A stretch of 64,000 nt of DNA from Sphingopyxis italica (GTDB lineage: Bacteria; Pseudomonadota; Alphaproteobacteria; Sphingomonadales; Sphingomonadaceae). A program made the position numbers and the translations under genes. Location: assembly GCF_011926545.1 (NCBI RefSeq), contig NZ_JAATIT010000003.1, forward strand, positions 186,001-250,000, in the 5' to 3' direction. Every line of letters starts with the position of its first letter. Positions within the stretch are counted from its first letter, which is position 1. The notes beneath the pieces were generated by a model. The model searched no databases. It was not told where the DNA came from and saw only the letters and a program-made list of their open reading frames with translations. This document shows positions 54,139 through 63,307 of the stretch, in pieces.

Positions 54139-55923
54139 TCAGGTTATGAAGAAGGAGATCGCGAAACAGGTCGAAACCCCGGTGATGATGTTGAGCGGCA
54201 CCCCGATCTTTACGAAATCGACGAAGCGATAATCGCCCGCGGCATAAACGATCGTGTTGGTCTGATAGCCGATCGGGGTCGCGAAACAGGCCGAAGCGCC
54301 GATCATCAGCGCGATCACCAGCGGCCGCGGATCGACCCCCAGCTGCGCGGCGATCGCCAGCGTCACCGGCGTCATCAGCGCCGCGACCGCATTGTTGCTG
54401 AGCAGTTCGGAGAGGATGAGCGCGAAGAAGTAGATGCCAAAGATGAGCACCCACATCGGCTGCCCGACCAGCAAGGGTTCGACCCAGCCGACCATCATCG
54501 CGACCGCGCCGCTCTGTTCGAGCGCGAGCCCGACCGCGAGCATCGCGAAGATCAGGATCAGCACGTCGCCGTCGATCGTGCCCCACGCCTCTTCGCTGTC
54601 GATGCAGCGCGTCACGAGGATCACGCCGATCGCGATGATCGCGGCGACGCCGATCGACAGGATATCGAATGCTGCGAGCGCGACGACCGCGATCATGCAC
54701 AGGATCGCGATCCACGCCTTGCCGCGCCGGAATGCGCGGACCTTGGCGAGGTCGGCACCGATCAGGTGCGGATTGTCGCGCAGTGCCTCGACCTCGCGCG
54801 GCCCACCGGCGACGAGCAGGCGATCGGCGGGACGGATGCGGATGCTCGCAAGATCGGGGCCGGGCTCGTGCGCCGGACGATCGAGGCCGATGACGCGCGC
54901 ACGGACTTTCTGCAGAAAGGGTATGTCGGCCAGCCGCTGGCCGATCGCCGGATGGTTCGACGCGATCATCGTTTCGACGACCATGTCGCCCTCGGCCGGC
55001 TCGCCGGAACCGATGCCGAGCCGAAACCGGCCCTGCTCGCGCCAGGTCATCAACGTTGCCCCGTCGACGCGGACGATCAGCCGGTCGCCCGCCGCGAGCG
55101 TCCAATGTTCAAGGTCGCCGCCGCGCACGACGGCCGAGCCGCGGCGCACGCCGACGATGCGGCCAGAACGCGGCAGGTCGCGGAACGCCTCGACCGTCAT
55201 ACCGACCAGATCGTCATCCTCGTCCAGCACCAGTTCGGTCAGATATTGGTGCGCGTCGTGCGTCCCCGCAGGCCCTGTCATGGACTTGTCCGACGGCAGG
55301 AGCCACCACATCAGCGCAAGGCCGATCATCCCCGACGCGGCGGTGACGAGGCCGATGGGGGTGATTTCGAAAATGCCGAAACGCTCCATCCCCGCCTGAC
55401 GCACGATGCCATCGACGACGAGGTTGGTCGAGGTTCCGATCAAGGTCAGCGTGCCGCCGAGCACCGCGGCGATCGACAGCGGCATCAGCAGCTTTTTCGC
55501 GCTGACCCCCGTCACCTCGGAAAGCTTCAACATGATCGGGATCAGCACGACGACGACCGGCGTGTTGTTGAGGAACGCCGAGGCGACGAGCGCGCCGACC
55601 AAAACTTCGACGATGGCGAGCCGCGGGTGCTTTTCCGCGCGCTTCATGATCGCGTCGGCGACGCGCTGGATCACGCCGGTGCGGATGAGCGCGCCCGACA
55701 GCACGAACATCGCGCCGATGACGATCGGCGCCGAGTTGGAAAAGACCGAATAGAGGCCGTCGGCGTCGAGGATACCGAGCGCGAGATAGGTGCAGGCGCC
55801 GAGGATCGCGATGACGGTCGCGGGCAGCCGCTCCATCAGGAAGCCGACGAACATCGCGGCGAGAATGATCAGCGACAGGGCGGCCTGGTGCGCTTCGATG
55901 AAGGCCCGCAGCGCGTCGATCAT
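54139..55923 (-). CDS. SLC13-family permease with two TrkA-C domains
   Basis: The 594-residue protein has N-terminal helices with LNNTPVVVVLIPIM (the SNNA-like anion motif) and LIGTSTNLVVDG, two soluble TrkA-C-like domains between about residues 220 and 390 (VVETMIASNHPAIGQRLADIPF), and C-terminal helices with LLSNNAVAALMTPVTLAI. This architecture is the CitMHS/SLC13 divalent-anion carrier with a ligand-sensing insert, for sulfate or organic acids. It starts 1 bp after the aroC stop, so it is co-transcribed with aroC. Confidence 0.92.
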   Translation of the reverse strand: MIDALRAFIEAHQAALSLIILAAMFVGFLMERLPATVIAILGACTYLALGILDADGLYSVFSNSAPIVIGAMFVLSGALIRTGVIQRVADAIMKRAEKHPRLAIVEVLVGALVASAFLNNTPVVVVLIPIMLKLSEVTGVSAKKLLMPLSIAAVLGGTLTLIGTSTNLVVDGIVRQAGMERFGIFEITPIGLVTAASGMIGLALMWWLLPSDKSMTGPAGTHDAHQYLTELVLDEDDDLVGMTVEAFRDLPRSGRIVGVRRGSAVVRGGDLEHWTLAAGDRLIVRVDGATLMTWREQGRFRLGIGSGEPAEGDMVVETMIASNHPAIGQRLADIPFLQKVRARVIGLDRPAHEPGPDLASIRIRPADRLLVAGGPREVEALRDNPHLIGADLAKVRAFRRGKAWIAILCMIAVVALAAFDILSIGVAAIIAIGVILVTRCIDSEEAWGTIDGDVLILIFAMLAVGLALEQSGAVAMMVGWVEPLLVGQPMWVLIFGIYFFALILSELLSNNAVAALMTPVTLAIAAQLGVDPRPLVIALMIGASACFATPIGYQTNTIVYAAGDYRFVDFVKIGVPLNIITGVSTCFAISFFIT

Positions 55924-55924
55924 G

Positions 55925-57001
55925 TCAGCCGCATTGCGCGCGGTGAAGCAATTTATGATCGGCGAGGACGAGCGCCATCATCGCCTCGACCACCGGCGCG
56001 CCGCGAATGCCCACGCACGGATCGTGGCGGCCCTTGGTGACGATGTCGGTCGCCTCGCCCGCCTTGTTGACCGTCGGGACGGGAGTCAGGATCGAGCTCG
56101 TCGGCTTGAACGCGACACGCACGACGACGGGCTGGCCGGTCGAGATGCCGCCCGCGATGCCGCCGGCGTTGTTCGACAGGAAATCGGGACGGTTGCTGCC
56201 GTCGGTCGCCGGGCGCATCGGATCGGCATTTTCCTCGCCGCGCAGGCGCGCCGCGTGGAAGCCCGCGCCGATCTCGACGCCCTTGACCGCGTTGATGCCC
56301 ATCATCGCGGCGGCAAGGTCGCTGTCGAGCTTGGCATAGATGGGTGCCCCCCAGCCGGCGGGAACCCCGCTCGCGGCGCATTCGATGACCGCGCCCAGCG
56401 AGCTCCCCGCCTTGCGCGCGGCGTCCATCAGCCCTTCCCAGCGCTGTGCCGCGGCGGGGTCGGGACAGAAAAAAGGATTGCGATCAATCTCTTCAAGGTC
56501 GAAGTTCGCAGGGTCGATCGCATCGCCGCCGATTTCGGCGACCCAGGCGTGAATCTGCACCTCGGGGATCACGAGCCGCGCGACCCCGCCCGCCGCGACG
56601 CGCGCCGCGGTCTCGCGCGCGCTCGACCGGCCGCCGCCGCGATAGTCGCGGATGCCATATTTGGCGTCATAGGCATAATCGGCGTGGCCAGGGCGATAGG
56701 CCTGCGCGATCTCGCCATAATCCTTCGACCGCTGGTCGACATTCTCGATCATCAGGCTGATCGGCGTGCCCGTCGTCTTGCCCTCGAAGATGCCCGAGAG
56801 AATGCGCACCTGGTCGGGCTCTTGTCGCTGCGTCGTGTGGCGCGACTGGCCGGGACGGCGTTTGTCGAGAAAAGGCTGAATATCGGCTTCGGAGAGCGAC
56901 AGCCGCGGCGGACAGCCATCGATGACCGCACCGAGCGCGGGGCCGTGGCTTTCGCCCCAGGTCGTGAAGCGAAGGATGCGTCCGAAGCTGTTGAAACTCA
57001 T
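55925..57001 (-). CDS. aroC: chorismate synthase
   Basis: The 358-residue protein has the chorismate synthase signatures [53 protein letters not shown], the [22 protein letters not shown] block, and [15 protein letters not shown]. It converts EPSP to chorismate in the cytoplasm, with reduced FMN. It overlaps the upstream VOC gene by 4 bp and sits in the dnaJ-brkB-fabI-VOC-aroC run. Confidence 0.97.
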   Translation of the reverse strand: MSFNSFGRILRFTTWGESHGPALGAVIDGCPPRLSLSEADIQPFLDKRRPGQSRHTTQRQEPDQVRILSGIFEGKTTGTPISLMIENVDQRSKDYGEIAQAYRPGHADYAYDAKYGIRDYRGGGRSSARETAARVAAGGVARLVIPEVQIHAWVAEIGGDAIDPANFDLEEIDRNPFFCPDPAAAQRWEGLMDAARKAGSSLGAVIECAASGVPAGWGAPIYAKLDSDLAAAMMGINAVKGVEIGAGFHAARLRGEENADPMRPATDGSNRPDFLSNNAGGIAGGISTGQPVVVRVAFKPTSSILTPVPTVNKAGEATDIVTKGRHDPCVGIRGAPVVEAMMALVLADHKLLHRAQCG

Positions 57002-57372
57002 ATGCCCCGCGCCACCCTGTCCATAAATTCGATCCGGTTGCCGAAAGGGTCTTCGGCAAAAAAACGATAGCGCCCATCAACCGGACTGTCATCTTTGGTG
57101 GCATTACCGGCGGCTTCGATACGGTGTCGCAGTGCTGCTAACTCGTCGGTCGCCAGCGCAACATGGGCTTTCTTTGCGGCGCGAAAATCGGCGTCGACCC
57201 CGACGTGCAATTGCTGCGCGCCGAGTTGGAACCAGCAGCCCCCGCGCCCCGCCATCTCCGGCGGCTTGGGCAGCTCGGTCAGACCGAGCAACTCGCCATA
57301 AAAGCCCCGCGCCGCATCTTCGCCGCCGACGGGAATGGCGATCTGGACATGATCGATGGCCAGATCGACCAT
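56998..57372 (-). CDS. VOC-superfamily glyoxalase-like protein between fabI and aroC
   Basis: The 124-residue protein has VOC features: [53 protein letters not shown] and [17 protein letters not shown], consistent with a small metal-dependent VOC enzyme or chaperone. It is coupled to both neighbours by overlaps of 1 and 4 bp. Substrate unknown. The start at ATG 57372 is preferred to GTG 57375. Confidence 0.85.
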   Translation of the reverse strand: MVDLAIDHVQIAIPVGGEDAARGFYGELLGLTELPKPPEMAGRGGCWFQLGAQQLHVGVDADFRAAKKAHVALATDELAALRHRIEAAGNATKDDSPVDGRYRFFAEDPFGNRIEFMDRVARGI

Positions 57373-58199
57373 CACACCAGCGCGATGTCCGGGGCGTCTT
57401 CCTGTTTCATGCCGACGGTGTGGTAACCCGCGTCGACGTGATGCGTTTCGCCCGTCACCCCGCTCGCGAGGTCGCTCAAAAGATAGAGCGCCGAACCGCC
57501 CACATCGTCGATCGTGACGTTGCGGCGCAGCGGGGCATTATGCTCGTTCCACTTGAGGATCAGGCGGAAATCTCCGATTCCCGATGCCGCCAGCGTCTTG
57601 ATCGGGCCCGCCGAGATCGCGTTCACACGCACCCCCTGCGGGCCGTAATCGTTGGCGAGATATTTGACGCTGGTTTCGAGCGCCGATTTGGCGACGCCCA
57701 TGACGTTGTAATGCGGAATGACCTTTTCGGCGCCATAATAGCTCAAGGTCAGCAGCGAACCGCCGCCCCCGCCCGTTTCGGGGTCGAAGGGCGTCATCAT
57801 CGCCGCCGCGCGCCTGGCGACCGCGGTGAAGCTGTAGACGCTGATGTTCATCGTCATCAGGAAGTCGTCGAGCGTCACATCGGCATAATGGCCGCGCAGC
57901 GCCTCCTTGTTGGTATAGCCGATCGCGTGGACCACGAAGTCGATCGTCGGCCAGCGCGCGCCAAGCGTCGCAAAAGCCGCATCCAGATTGTCCATGTCGG
58001 CGACGTCGCAATCGATCAGGAAATCGCAGCCAAGCTCGTCGGCGAGCGGCTTCACGCGCTTGAGCATCACATCGCCCTGATACGAAATCGCGAGCTCGGC
58101 GCCCGCGCCGTGCAGCGCCTTCGCAATGCCCCAGGCAAGCGATTTATCGTTGGCGAGGCCCATAATCAGCCCGCGCTTGCCCTGCATAAGACCCGTCAT
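57372..58199 (-). CDS. fabI: enoyl-[acyl-carrier-protein] reductase (NADH) FabI
   Basis: The 275-residue protein is FabI: KRGLIMGLANDKSLAWGIAKAL with the cofactor loop, then the reductase motif TLSYYGAEKVIPHYNVMGVAKSAL giving Tyr154, Tyr164 and Lys171. LAASGIGDF and GSALYLLSDLASGVTGETHHVDAGYH follow. It performs the last reduction of fatty-acid elongation and is the target of triclosan-type inhibitors. It overlaps the brkB-type gene by 4 bp. Confidence 0.97.
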   Translation of the reverse strand: MTGLMQGKRGLIMGLANDKSLAWGIAKALHGAGAELAISYQGDVMLKRVKPLADELGCDFLIDCDVADMDNLDAAFATLGARWPTIDFVVHAIGYTNKEALRGHYADVTLDDFLMTMNISVYSFTAVARRAAAMMTPFDPETGGGGGSLLTLSYYGAEKVIPHYNVMGVAKSALETSVKYLANDYGPQGVRVNAISAGPIKTLAASGIGDFRLILKWNEHNAPLRRNVTIDDVGGSALYLLSDLASGVTGETHHVDAGYHTVGMKQEDAPDIALV

Positions 58200-59266
58200 A
58201 TATTTTCTCCGGCAGTCACGTCGTCGACGCGCCCAATAGCGTCGTGGCCCAAATCCTCAACCTCGACGAGCGCGGCATTGAGTTCGGCGCCCATCACCAT
58301 ACCCAATCCGACGAGGTAGAAAAAGAAAAGCGCGACCATCACACCCGCAAGACTGCCATAGGTTGCGTCATAGCTGAGCAGGCTGGCGAGCAGCGGCGGC
58401 AGCGCGAGAGTGACGCCGATCCACCACGAAGTCGTGAACAGCGCGCCCGGCCATTTCGGGCATTTTTTGAGCCGCCGGTATTTGGAGGGGGTGAGGCTGT
58501 AAAAGAGCATGTAGATGGCGAGGAACAGCCCCGCGCCCGACACCCCGCGCGAGATCAGCACCACCCCCCACGCCTGATATTGTTCGGGCAGGAAGCGGGT
58601 GACGAATTGTTCGATGCCGACGATCAGCACCTGCATGCTGAACGACAGCAGCATCAGCACGACCGCGCCGGTGATGATGCCGATCGACAGCAGCCGGTAA
58701 TGGAAAAAGCCCTTCGAAAAATGCGTGCCATAGGCGCGGCGCAGGATGTCGCGAACGGTTTCGATCAAGCTGCCCACCGTCCACAGTGCGACGAGCGCGC
58801 CGAGCCACAGGAAGATGCCGGTGCGCGCGGTCATCACCTCGCGGATCGGACCCGACAGCGCCTTCGCGACGGTCGGCGGCATGGTCGAGAACACCGCCTC
58901 GACCGCGCGTTCGCCGCCGGCGCTGCCGCCGAAGATCGACAGCGCGGCGGCGAGCAGGATGAAGAAGGGGAAGAGCGCGATCAGCGCGAGATAGGCGAGA
59001 TTGCCCGCGTGGATAAAGCCGTCGGTATAGGTGCCGACGATGACGCGGCGAACGACATGATAGGCGCGCGTGCCGGGGCCGAGCTGTTCGCGCCCGCGCT
59101 CGATAAGTCCCTCGGCGCGCGCGCGCAAATGAACGCGCTTGGCGCGTTCGGCGCGTGCTTCGGGCGAATGCGGCGAATGACCCTCGGCCAGGAATTCCTT
59201 GCCGACCTCGTCGGCGACCTCGCGCTCGAGCGCGGCGGCGATCTTTTTATCGTGGGTATCAGCCAC
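58196..59266 (-). CDS. YihY/BrkB family inner membrane protein
   Basis: The 356-residue protein has about six hydrophobic helices and the YihY/BrkB features: TDGFIHAGNLAYLALIALFPFFILLAAALSIFGG, LGALVALWTVGSLIETVRDILRRAYG, SLTPSKYRRLKKCPKWPGALF and YDATYGSLAGVMVALFFFYLVGLGMVMGAELNAAL. Members (once called RNase BN) are membrane proteins of unclear role. Its GTG start (59266) lies 3 bp after the dnaJ stop. Confidence 0.93.
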   Translation of the reverse strand: MADTHDKKIAAALEREVADEVGKEFLAEGHSPHSPEARAERAKRVHLRARAEGLIERGREQLGPGTRAYHVVRRVIVGTYTDGFIHAGNLAYLALIALFPFFILLAAALSIFGGSAGGERAVEAVFSTMPPTVAKALSGPIREVMTARTGIFLWLGALVALWTVGSLIETVRDILRRAYGTHFSKGFFHYRLLSIGIITGAVVLMLLSFSMQVLIVGIEQFVTRFLPEQYQAWGVVLISRGVSGAGLFLAIYMLFYSLTPSKYRRLKKCPKWPGALFTTSWWIGVTLALPPLLASLLSYDATYGSLAGVMVALFFFYLVGLGMVMGAELNAALVEVEDLGHDAIGRVDDVTAGENI

Positions 59267-59269
59267 GCA

Positions 59270-60187
59270 TCACACGCCGAGTTCCGCCCGCACGTTGCGC
59301 GGATCGGTCCATTCGCTGAGCAGCTTGATCAGCGCCTCGTCGTCGGCGGGCAGATCGACCATCAGCCGCACGAGCTGGTCGCCGCGCCCGCCGCTTTTCT
59401 GGCTGAAGCCCTTTCCTTTCAGGCGCATCACCTTGCCCGACGAGGAACCTGCGGGGATCGACAGCATCACCGGGCCGTCGACGGTCGGTACCTTGATCTT
59501 CGCCCCCTTGACCGCCTCGTTCAGCGTGACGGGCAGGTCGAGGCGGATGTTGGCGCCCTCGCGCTCGTAGAAGGGATGGTCCTTGACCGTGATCGTGACG
59601 ATGCCGTCGCCGGTGCCGCCCGGACCCGCCTGCCCCTTGCCAGCGAGGCGCATCTGCGTTCCCGTCTCGACCCCGGCGGGGAGTTTCAGGTCGATCGTGC
59701 CCCCATCCGCCAGCGTGATGCGCTGCGGCGCCTGCGTCGCGGCGTCGATGAACGAGACCGACAGGCGATAGGCGACATTGGCGCCCTTTTGCGGCGGCGC
59801 GCTGCGTCCGCCGAACCCGCCGAACGGCCCGCCGCCGCCGCGGCCACCGAACAGCCCTTCGAAAATGTCGCCGAAGTCGGCGCCGTCGTTGCCGAAACCA
59901 CCCTGCGTTCGAGGATCGCCGCGAAAACCGCCGCCTCCCCCGCCATAGCCGAAGGGCATGGCGGGATTGCCGTCGCCGTCGATCTCGCCGCGGTCATATT
60001 GCGCGCGCTTGGTCTTGTCGGACAGGAGGTCATACGCCTTGGTCACGTCGGAGAATTTCTCCGACGCCTTGGGATTGTCCTTGTTCTTGTCGGGATGCAA
60101 TTCCTTGGCGAGCTTGCGATAGGCGGACTTGATTTCCGCTTCGCTTGCAGTCTTCGCAACGCCCAGGGTGGAATAGGGATCGGCCAT
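59270..60187 (-). CDS. DnaJ-family co-chaperone (CbpA/type B, no zinc domain)
   Basis: The 305-residue protein starts with a J-domain (residues 5-66, HPD at 31-33), then a Gly/Phe-rich linker ([33 protein letters not shown]). There is no CxxCxGxG zinc region; two C-terminal beta domains follow ([20 protein letters not shown]), as in CbpA. It stimulates Hsp70. ATG at 60187 is the family start; the longer frame runs into the pdxH promoter. It heads the dnaJ-brkB-fabI-VOC-aroC cluster. Confidence 0.94.
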   Translation of the reverse strand: MADPYSTLGVAKTASEAEIKSAYRKLAKELHPDKNKDNPKASEKFSDVTKAYDLLSDKTKRAQYDRGEIDGDGNPAMPFGYGGGGGGFRGDPRTQGGFGNDGADFGDIFEGLFGGRGGGGPFGGFGGRSAPPQKGANVAYRLSVSFIDAATQAPQRITLADGGTIDLKLPAGVETGTQMRLAGKGQAGPGGTGDGIVTITVKDHPFYEREGANIRLDLPVTLNEAVKGAKIKVPTVDGPVMLSIPAGSSSGKVMRLKGKGFSQKSGGRGDQLVRLMVDLPADDEALIKLLSEWTDPRNVRAELGV

Positions 60188-60310
60188 TTTGCTCCTGTAG
60201 CCCGATAAGTGACTGGGCGTGAAGGCCCATTGCGCGCGCCATGTGGTAATGTGCCGGGGCGCGGTCAAGTTCCACATATATCGCGCTCGACCGCGAGGGC
60301 GGGGCGCATT

Positions 60311-60901
60311 ATGACCCCGCGCATGACGGATGATCCCTTTGCGCTGTTCGATGGCTGGTTCGCCGAAGCGCGCGCCAGCGAACCCAACGACGCCAACGCG
60401 ATGGCGCTCGCCACGACGACGCCGGACGGACGGCCGTCGCTGCGCATGGTGCTTTTGAAGGGCCATGGCCCCGACGGCTTCGTCTTCTATACCAACCTCG
60501 ACAGCCGCAAGGGCGGCGAACTCGCGGCGAACCCGCATGTCGCGCTGCTTTTTCACTGGAAGTCGCTACGCCGCCAGATCCGCATCGAGGGGCCGGTGTC
60601 GCCGGTCGAGGAAGCCACCGCCGATGCCTATTTCGCGACGCGCAGTCGCGACAGCCAGCTCGGCGCCTGGGCGAGCGACCAGTCGCGCCCGCTGGACAGC
60701 CGCGAGACGTTCGAGACGCGCTTCGCCGACATGCAGGCGCGCTTCGAGGGACAGGACGTGCCGCGCCCGCCGCGCTGGTCGGGCTGGCGCGTTAATCCTT
60801 CGGCTATCGAATTCTGGCAGGACCGGGCGCACCGGCTGCACGAACGCACATTGTTCCGGCGCGCCGGCGATAGCTGGACGAAAGGATTTCTATATCCATG
60901 A
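60311..60901 (+). CDS. pdxH: pyridoxine/pyridoxamine 5'-phosphate oxidase
   Basis: The 196-residue protein shows the PdxH set: [59 protein letters not shown], and the C-terminal motif [24 protein letters not shown]. It makes pyridoxal 5'-phosphate with FMN. Start 60311 ([10 protein letters not shown]) has a GGGGCG stretch before it; ATG 60323 is equally plausible. It is divergent from dnaJ and overlaps the phzF-like gene by 4 bp. Confidence 0.96.
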   Translation: MTPRMTDDPFALFDGWFAEARASEPNDANAMALATTTPDGRPSLRMVLLKGHGPDGFVFYTNLDSRKGGELAANPHVALLFHWKSLRRQIRIEGPVSPVEEATADAYFATRSRDSQLGAWASDQSRPLDSRETFETRFADMQARFEGQDVPRPPRWSGWRVNPSAIEFWQDRAHRLHERTLFRRAGDSWTKGFLYP

Positions 60902-61716
60902 GCGCGGCCCGCCGCCTTCCGATCACGCAGGTCGACGCCTTTGCCGACCGCGCCTTTACGGGCAATCCCGCCGCGGTGATGCCGCTCGAGGAATGGCTCG
61001 ACGACGCGACCCTGCAAGCGATCGCGGCCGAGAATAATCTCGCCGAAACCGCCTTTCTCGTGCCCGACGAGAGCGACGAGGCGGATTATGAGCTGCGCTG
61101 GTTCACCCCGACGCTCGAGGTGGCGCTCTGCGGCCATGCGACGCTGGCGAGCGGGCATGTCCTGTTGTCGGCGGCGCAGTGGCGGAGCGAAATGCGCTTT
61201 CGCACCCGCAAGGCGGGCATCTTGCAGGTCAGGCGTGACGGCGATGACGAAGGCTATCGCATGAAGCTGCCCGCTTATCGGGCGGAGGCCAAGCCTCTGT
61301 CCGAGATCGCGCGCGCGATGGGCGGCGATGTCGTCGAAACGCTGTGGCACGAGGGCGGCTATGCGCTGATCGTCTACCATGGCGCCGAAGAGGTTCGCGC
61401 ACTGGCACCCGACCTCGCCGCTCTCAGCGAGGGCGACGTCCTCTATATCGCGACCGCGCCGGGCGCGGACGACCCGTCTGGCGCCGACGTCGTCAGCCGC
61501 GCTTTCGCGCCCGGTGCCGGCATTCCGGAAGATCCGGTGACCGGATCGGCGCACAGCGTTTTGACGCCCTATTGGACGACTCGCCTCGGCCGCGACGCCT
61601 TCGCCGCCTATCAGGCGAGCGCGCGCGGCGGCCATCTCGGCTGCCGCCTCGACGGCGACATGGTCGAACTGACCGGCACTTGCGTCACGACCTTGGTGGG
61701 CGATTTTCTGCTATAA
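60898..61716 (+). CDS. PhzF-family isomerase-like protein
   Basis: The 272-residue protein has the PhzF fold markers: [28 protein letters not shown], the catalytic Glu50 in [31 protein letters not shown], and [16 protein letters not shown] with [10 protein letters not shown]. PhzF itself isomerises a phenazine precursor, but most relatives have other, unknown substrates. It overlaps pdxH by 4 bp (ATGA) and so shares its transcript. It converges with the serine hydrolase at 61711 by 6 bp. Confidence 0.93.
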   Translation: MSAARRLPITQVDAFADRAFTGNPAAVMPLEEWLDDATLQAIAAENNLAETAFLVPDESDEADYELRWFTPTLEVALCGHATLASGHVLLSAAQWRSEMRFRTRKAGILQVRRDGDDEGYRMKLPAYRAEAKPLSEIARAMGGDVVETLWHEGGYALIVYHGAEEVRALAPDLAALSEGDVLYIATAPGADDPSGADVVSRAFAPGAGIPEDPVTGSAHSVLTPYWTTRLGRDAFAAYQASARGGHLGCRLDGDMVELTGTCVTTLVGDFLL

Positions 61717-62868
61717 GCTTTCGGTGAGATCGGCGAGATGCCCGCGCAGCGCGGGAAACTGGTCGTCGCGGGTGACGCCGAGCCGCACGATCGTCACCCG
61801 CTGCGACGGCGAGACGATGATATATTGCCCCTGGTGGCCGATGCAGGCGAAGAGGTCGTTCGGACCGCGATCGGGCCATAAAGCCGGCGTGACGCCGGCG
61901 GGACGCTTGCGGTTCAGCCAGATATGCCCGCCATAGCCCGCATCATTCCTCGACGGCGTCAGCATGAAGCGCAGCCAGGTTTCGGGGAGCAGCCGCTGGC
62001 CGTTGACGACGCCGCGATTGCGCAAAAATTCGCCGAACTTCGCATAATCGCGCGCGGTCGCGTGCATGATCGACCCACCGATCATCGTGCCCTTCGCGTC
62101 GAACTCGGGGGTCAGGCTGGCCATGCCGAGCGGCTCGATCAGCCGTCCGCCGATGAAGTCGCGCACCGCATCGCGCCGCGCCTCGGGATTCGGCGACGGC
62201 GTCAGCGTGTCGGCGACGATGTCCGACAGGATGACGCTGGTCGCCGAGCTATAGTTGAAGACCTCGTCCGGCTGTGCCGCCGCGGGCTTGGCCTCGGCGA
62301 ATCCCGCCATGTCCCCCGCCCCGTCGCCGAACAACATCGCGACCGTATCGCCCTGCCAGATCGGATCGCCATTTTCGACATGTTCGAGCCCCGAGGACAT
62401 GTGCAGCAGATTGCGCAGCGTGATCGCGCCGCGCGGATCGCCGCTGCGCTGCCACGCCGCCACGGGGGCCGGCCCGTCGAGCGACAATTGTCCGTCGGCG
62501 ACGAGGAAGCCGGTGAGCACCGCGGTGATGCTTTTCGCCATAGACCAGCTGATCAGCTTGGTATCGGGGCCGAAACCCGCGCCATAGCGTTCGTAAATCA
62601 GCTCGCCGTCGCGTAGCATGAGCAGCGCGCGCGTCTGCCCGACATCGTCGGCGTCGGTGAACAGCGCGTCGGCGCGCGTCCTGATCGCGGCGGGCAAGGC
62701 GGGCAGCGCGCGCGGCGTCGCGGCCACCTCGACGTCGTCGAGCGACGCCCCGAACTTCGGCGCCGGCGACGCGGGCGCCATCATCCCCTGCCCCGCCGCT
62801 TGAGTCAGCGTCCACGCCCCCAGCATCGCGAGGGCGGCACTTGCCAGAAGCCGTTTTTTCGTGATCAT
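61711..62868 (-). CDS. serine hydrolase, class C beta-lactamase family
   Basis: From ATG 62868 the protein is 385 residues. A signal peptide or membrane segment (MITKKRLLASAALAMLGAWT) precedes the beta-lactamase/DD-peptidase fold: the nucleophile motif SMAK (Ser109, Lys112, in ISWSMAKSITAVLTG), the YSS element VFNYSSATS, and IGHQGQYIIVSPSQ at the end, in place of a KTG box. It probably cleaves an ester or peptide outside the cytoplasm, more like EstB/EstU1-type hydrolases than a drug-resistance enzyme. It shares its 5' end with the divergent 62867 gene. Confidence 0.92.
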   Translation of the reverse strand: MITKKRLLASAALAMLGAWTLTQAAGQGMMAPASPAPKFGASLDDVEVAATPRALPALPAAIRTRADALFTDADDVGQTRALLMLRDGELIYERYGAGFGPDTKLISWSMAKSITAVLTGFLVADGQLSLDGPAPVAAWQRSGDPRGAITLRNLLHMSSGLEHVENGDPIWQGDTVAMLFGDGAGDMAGFAEAKPAAAQPDEVFNYSSATSVILSDIVADTLTPSPNPEARRDAVRDFIGGRLIEPLGMASLTPEFDAKGTMIGGSIMHATARDYAKFGEFLRNRGVVNGQRLLPETWLRFMLTPSRNDAGYGGHIWLNRKRPAGVTPALWPDRGPNDLFACIGHQGQYIIVSPSQRVTIVRLGVTRDDQFPALRGHLADLTESL

Positions 62869-63298
62869 GGACCAAGTGAATAACATCAATCCGACCGGCG
62901 CTTCAACGGGCGAGACGCCGCCAGCCGTCCCCTCGTCCGCCGCGCCACCGGCGGATGCGACGCCATCGCGGAAGAAGCCGGGCCGCCGGGGCGGCTGCCT
63001 GCCGTGGGCGATCATCGCCGCAGTGCTGATCGCCATCTTCGCGATCTGGAAATTCCCGTCGTTCAAGGCACAGGCCGAACTGGGGTCCGCCTATGCCGCA
63101 CGCGTCGGCTGTTCGTGCCGCTATGTCCAGGGCCGTAGTCTCGAAAGCTGTCAGAGCGATTTCGAGCCCGGGATGGAGATGGTGTCGCTGAGCGAAGATT
63201 CGGCGATGAAGACGGTCACCGGCAGCGTCCCGCTGCTCGCGTCGCGCAGCGCGCGCTACGCCGGTGCGAGCGGTTGCCTGATGCAGCCGGATAATTAG
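62867..63298 (+). CDS. single-pass membrane protein divergent from serine hydrolase
   Basis: The 143-residue protein has a Pro/Ser/Ala-rich N-terminus (PPAVPSSAAPPADATPSRKK), one membrane helix (CLPWAIIAAVLIAIFAIWKF) and a C-terminal domain with Cys in YAARVGCSCRYVQGRSLESCQ and ASGCLMQ. I do not recognise the family. The start ATG 62867 lies inside the start codon of the divergent hydrolase, so the two promoters must lie within each other's coding sequence. GTG 62861 is another start. Confidence 0.7.
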   Translation: MDQVNNINPTGASTGETPPAVPSSAAPPADATPSRKKPGRRGGCLPWAIIAAVLIAIFAIWKFPSFKAQAELGSAYAARVGCSCRYVQGRSLESCQSDFEPGMEMVSLSEDSAMKTVTGSVPLLASRSARYAGASGCLMQPDN

Positions 63299-63307
63299 AG
63301 TCCCGCT

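Noticed and set aside
54133..56040. 635-codon plus frame opposite the SLC13 carrier
   Set aside because: Antisense shadow; the carrier is supported by membrane helices and the TrkA-C pattern.
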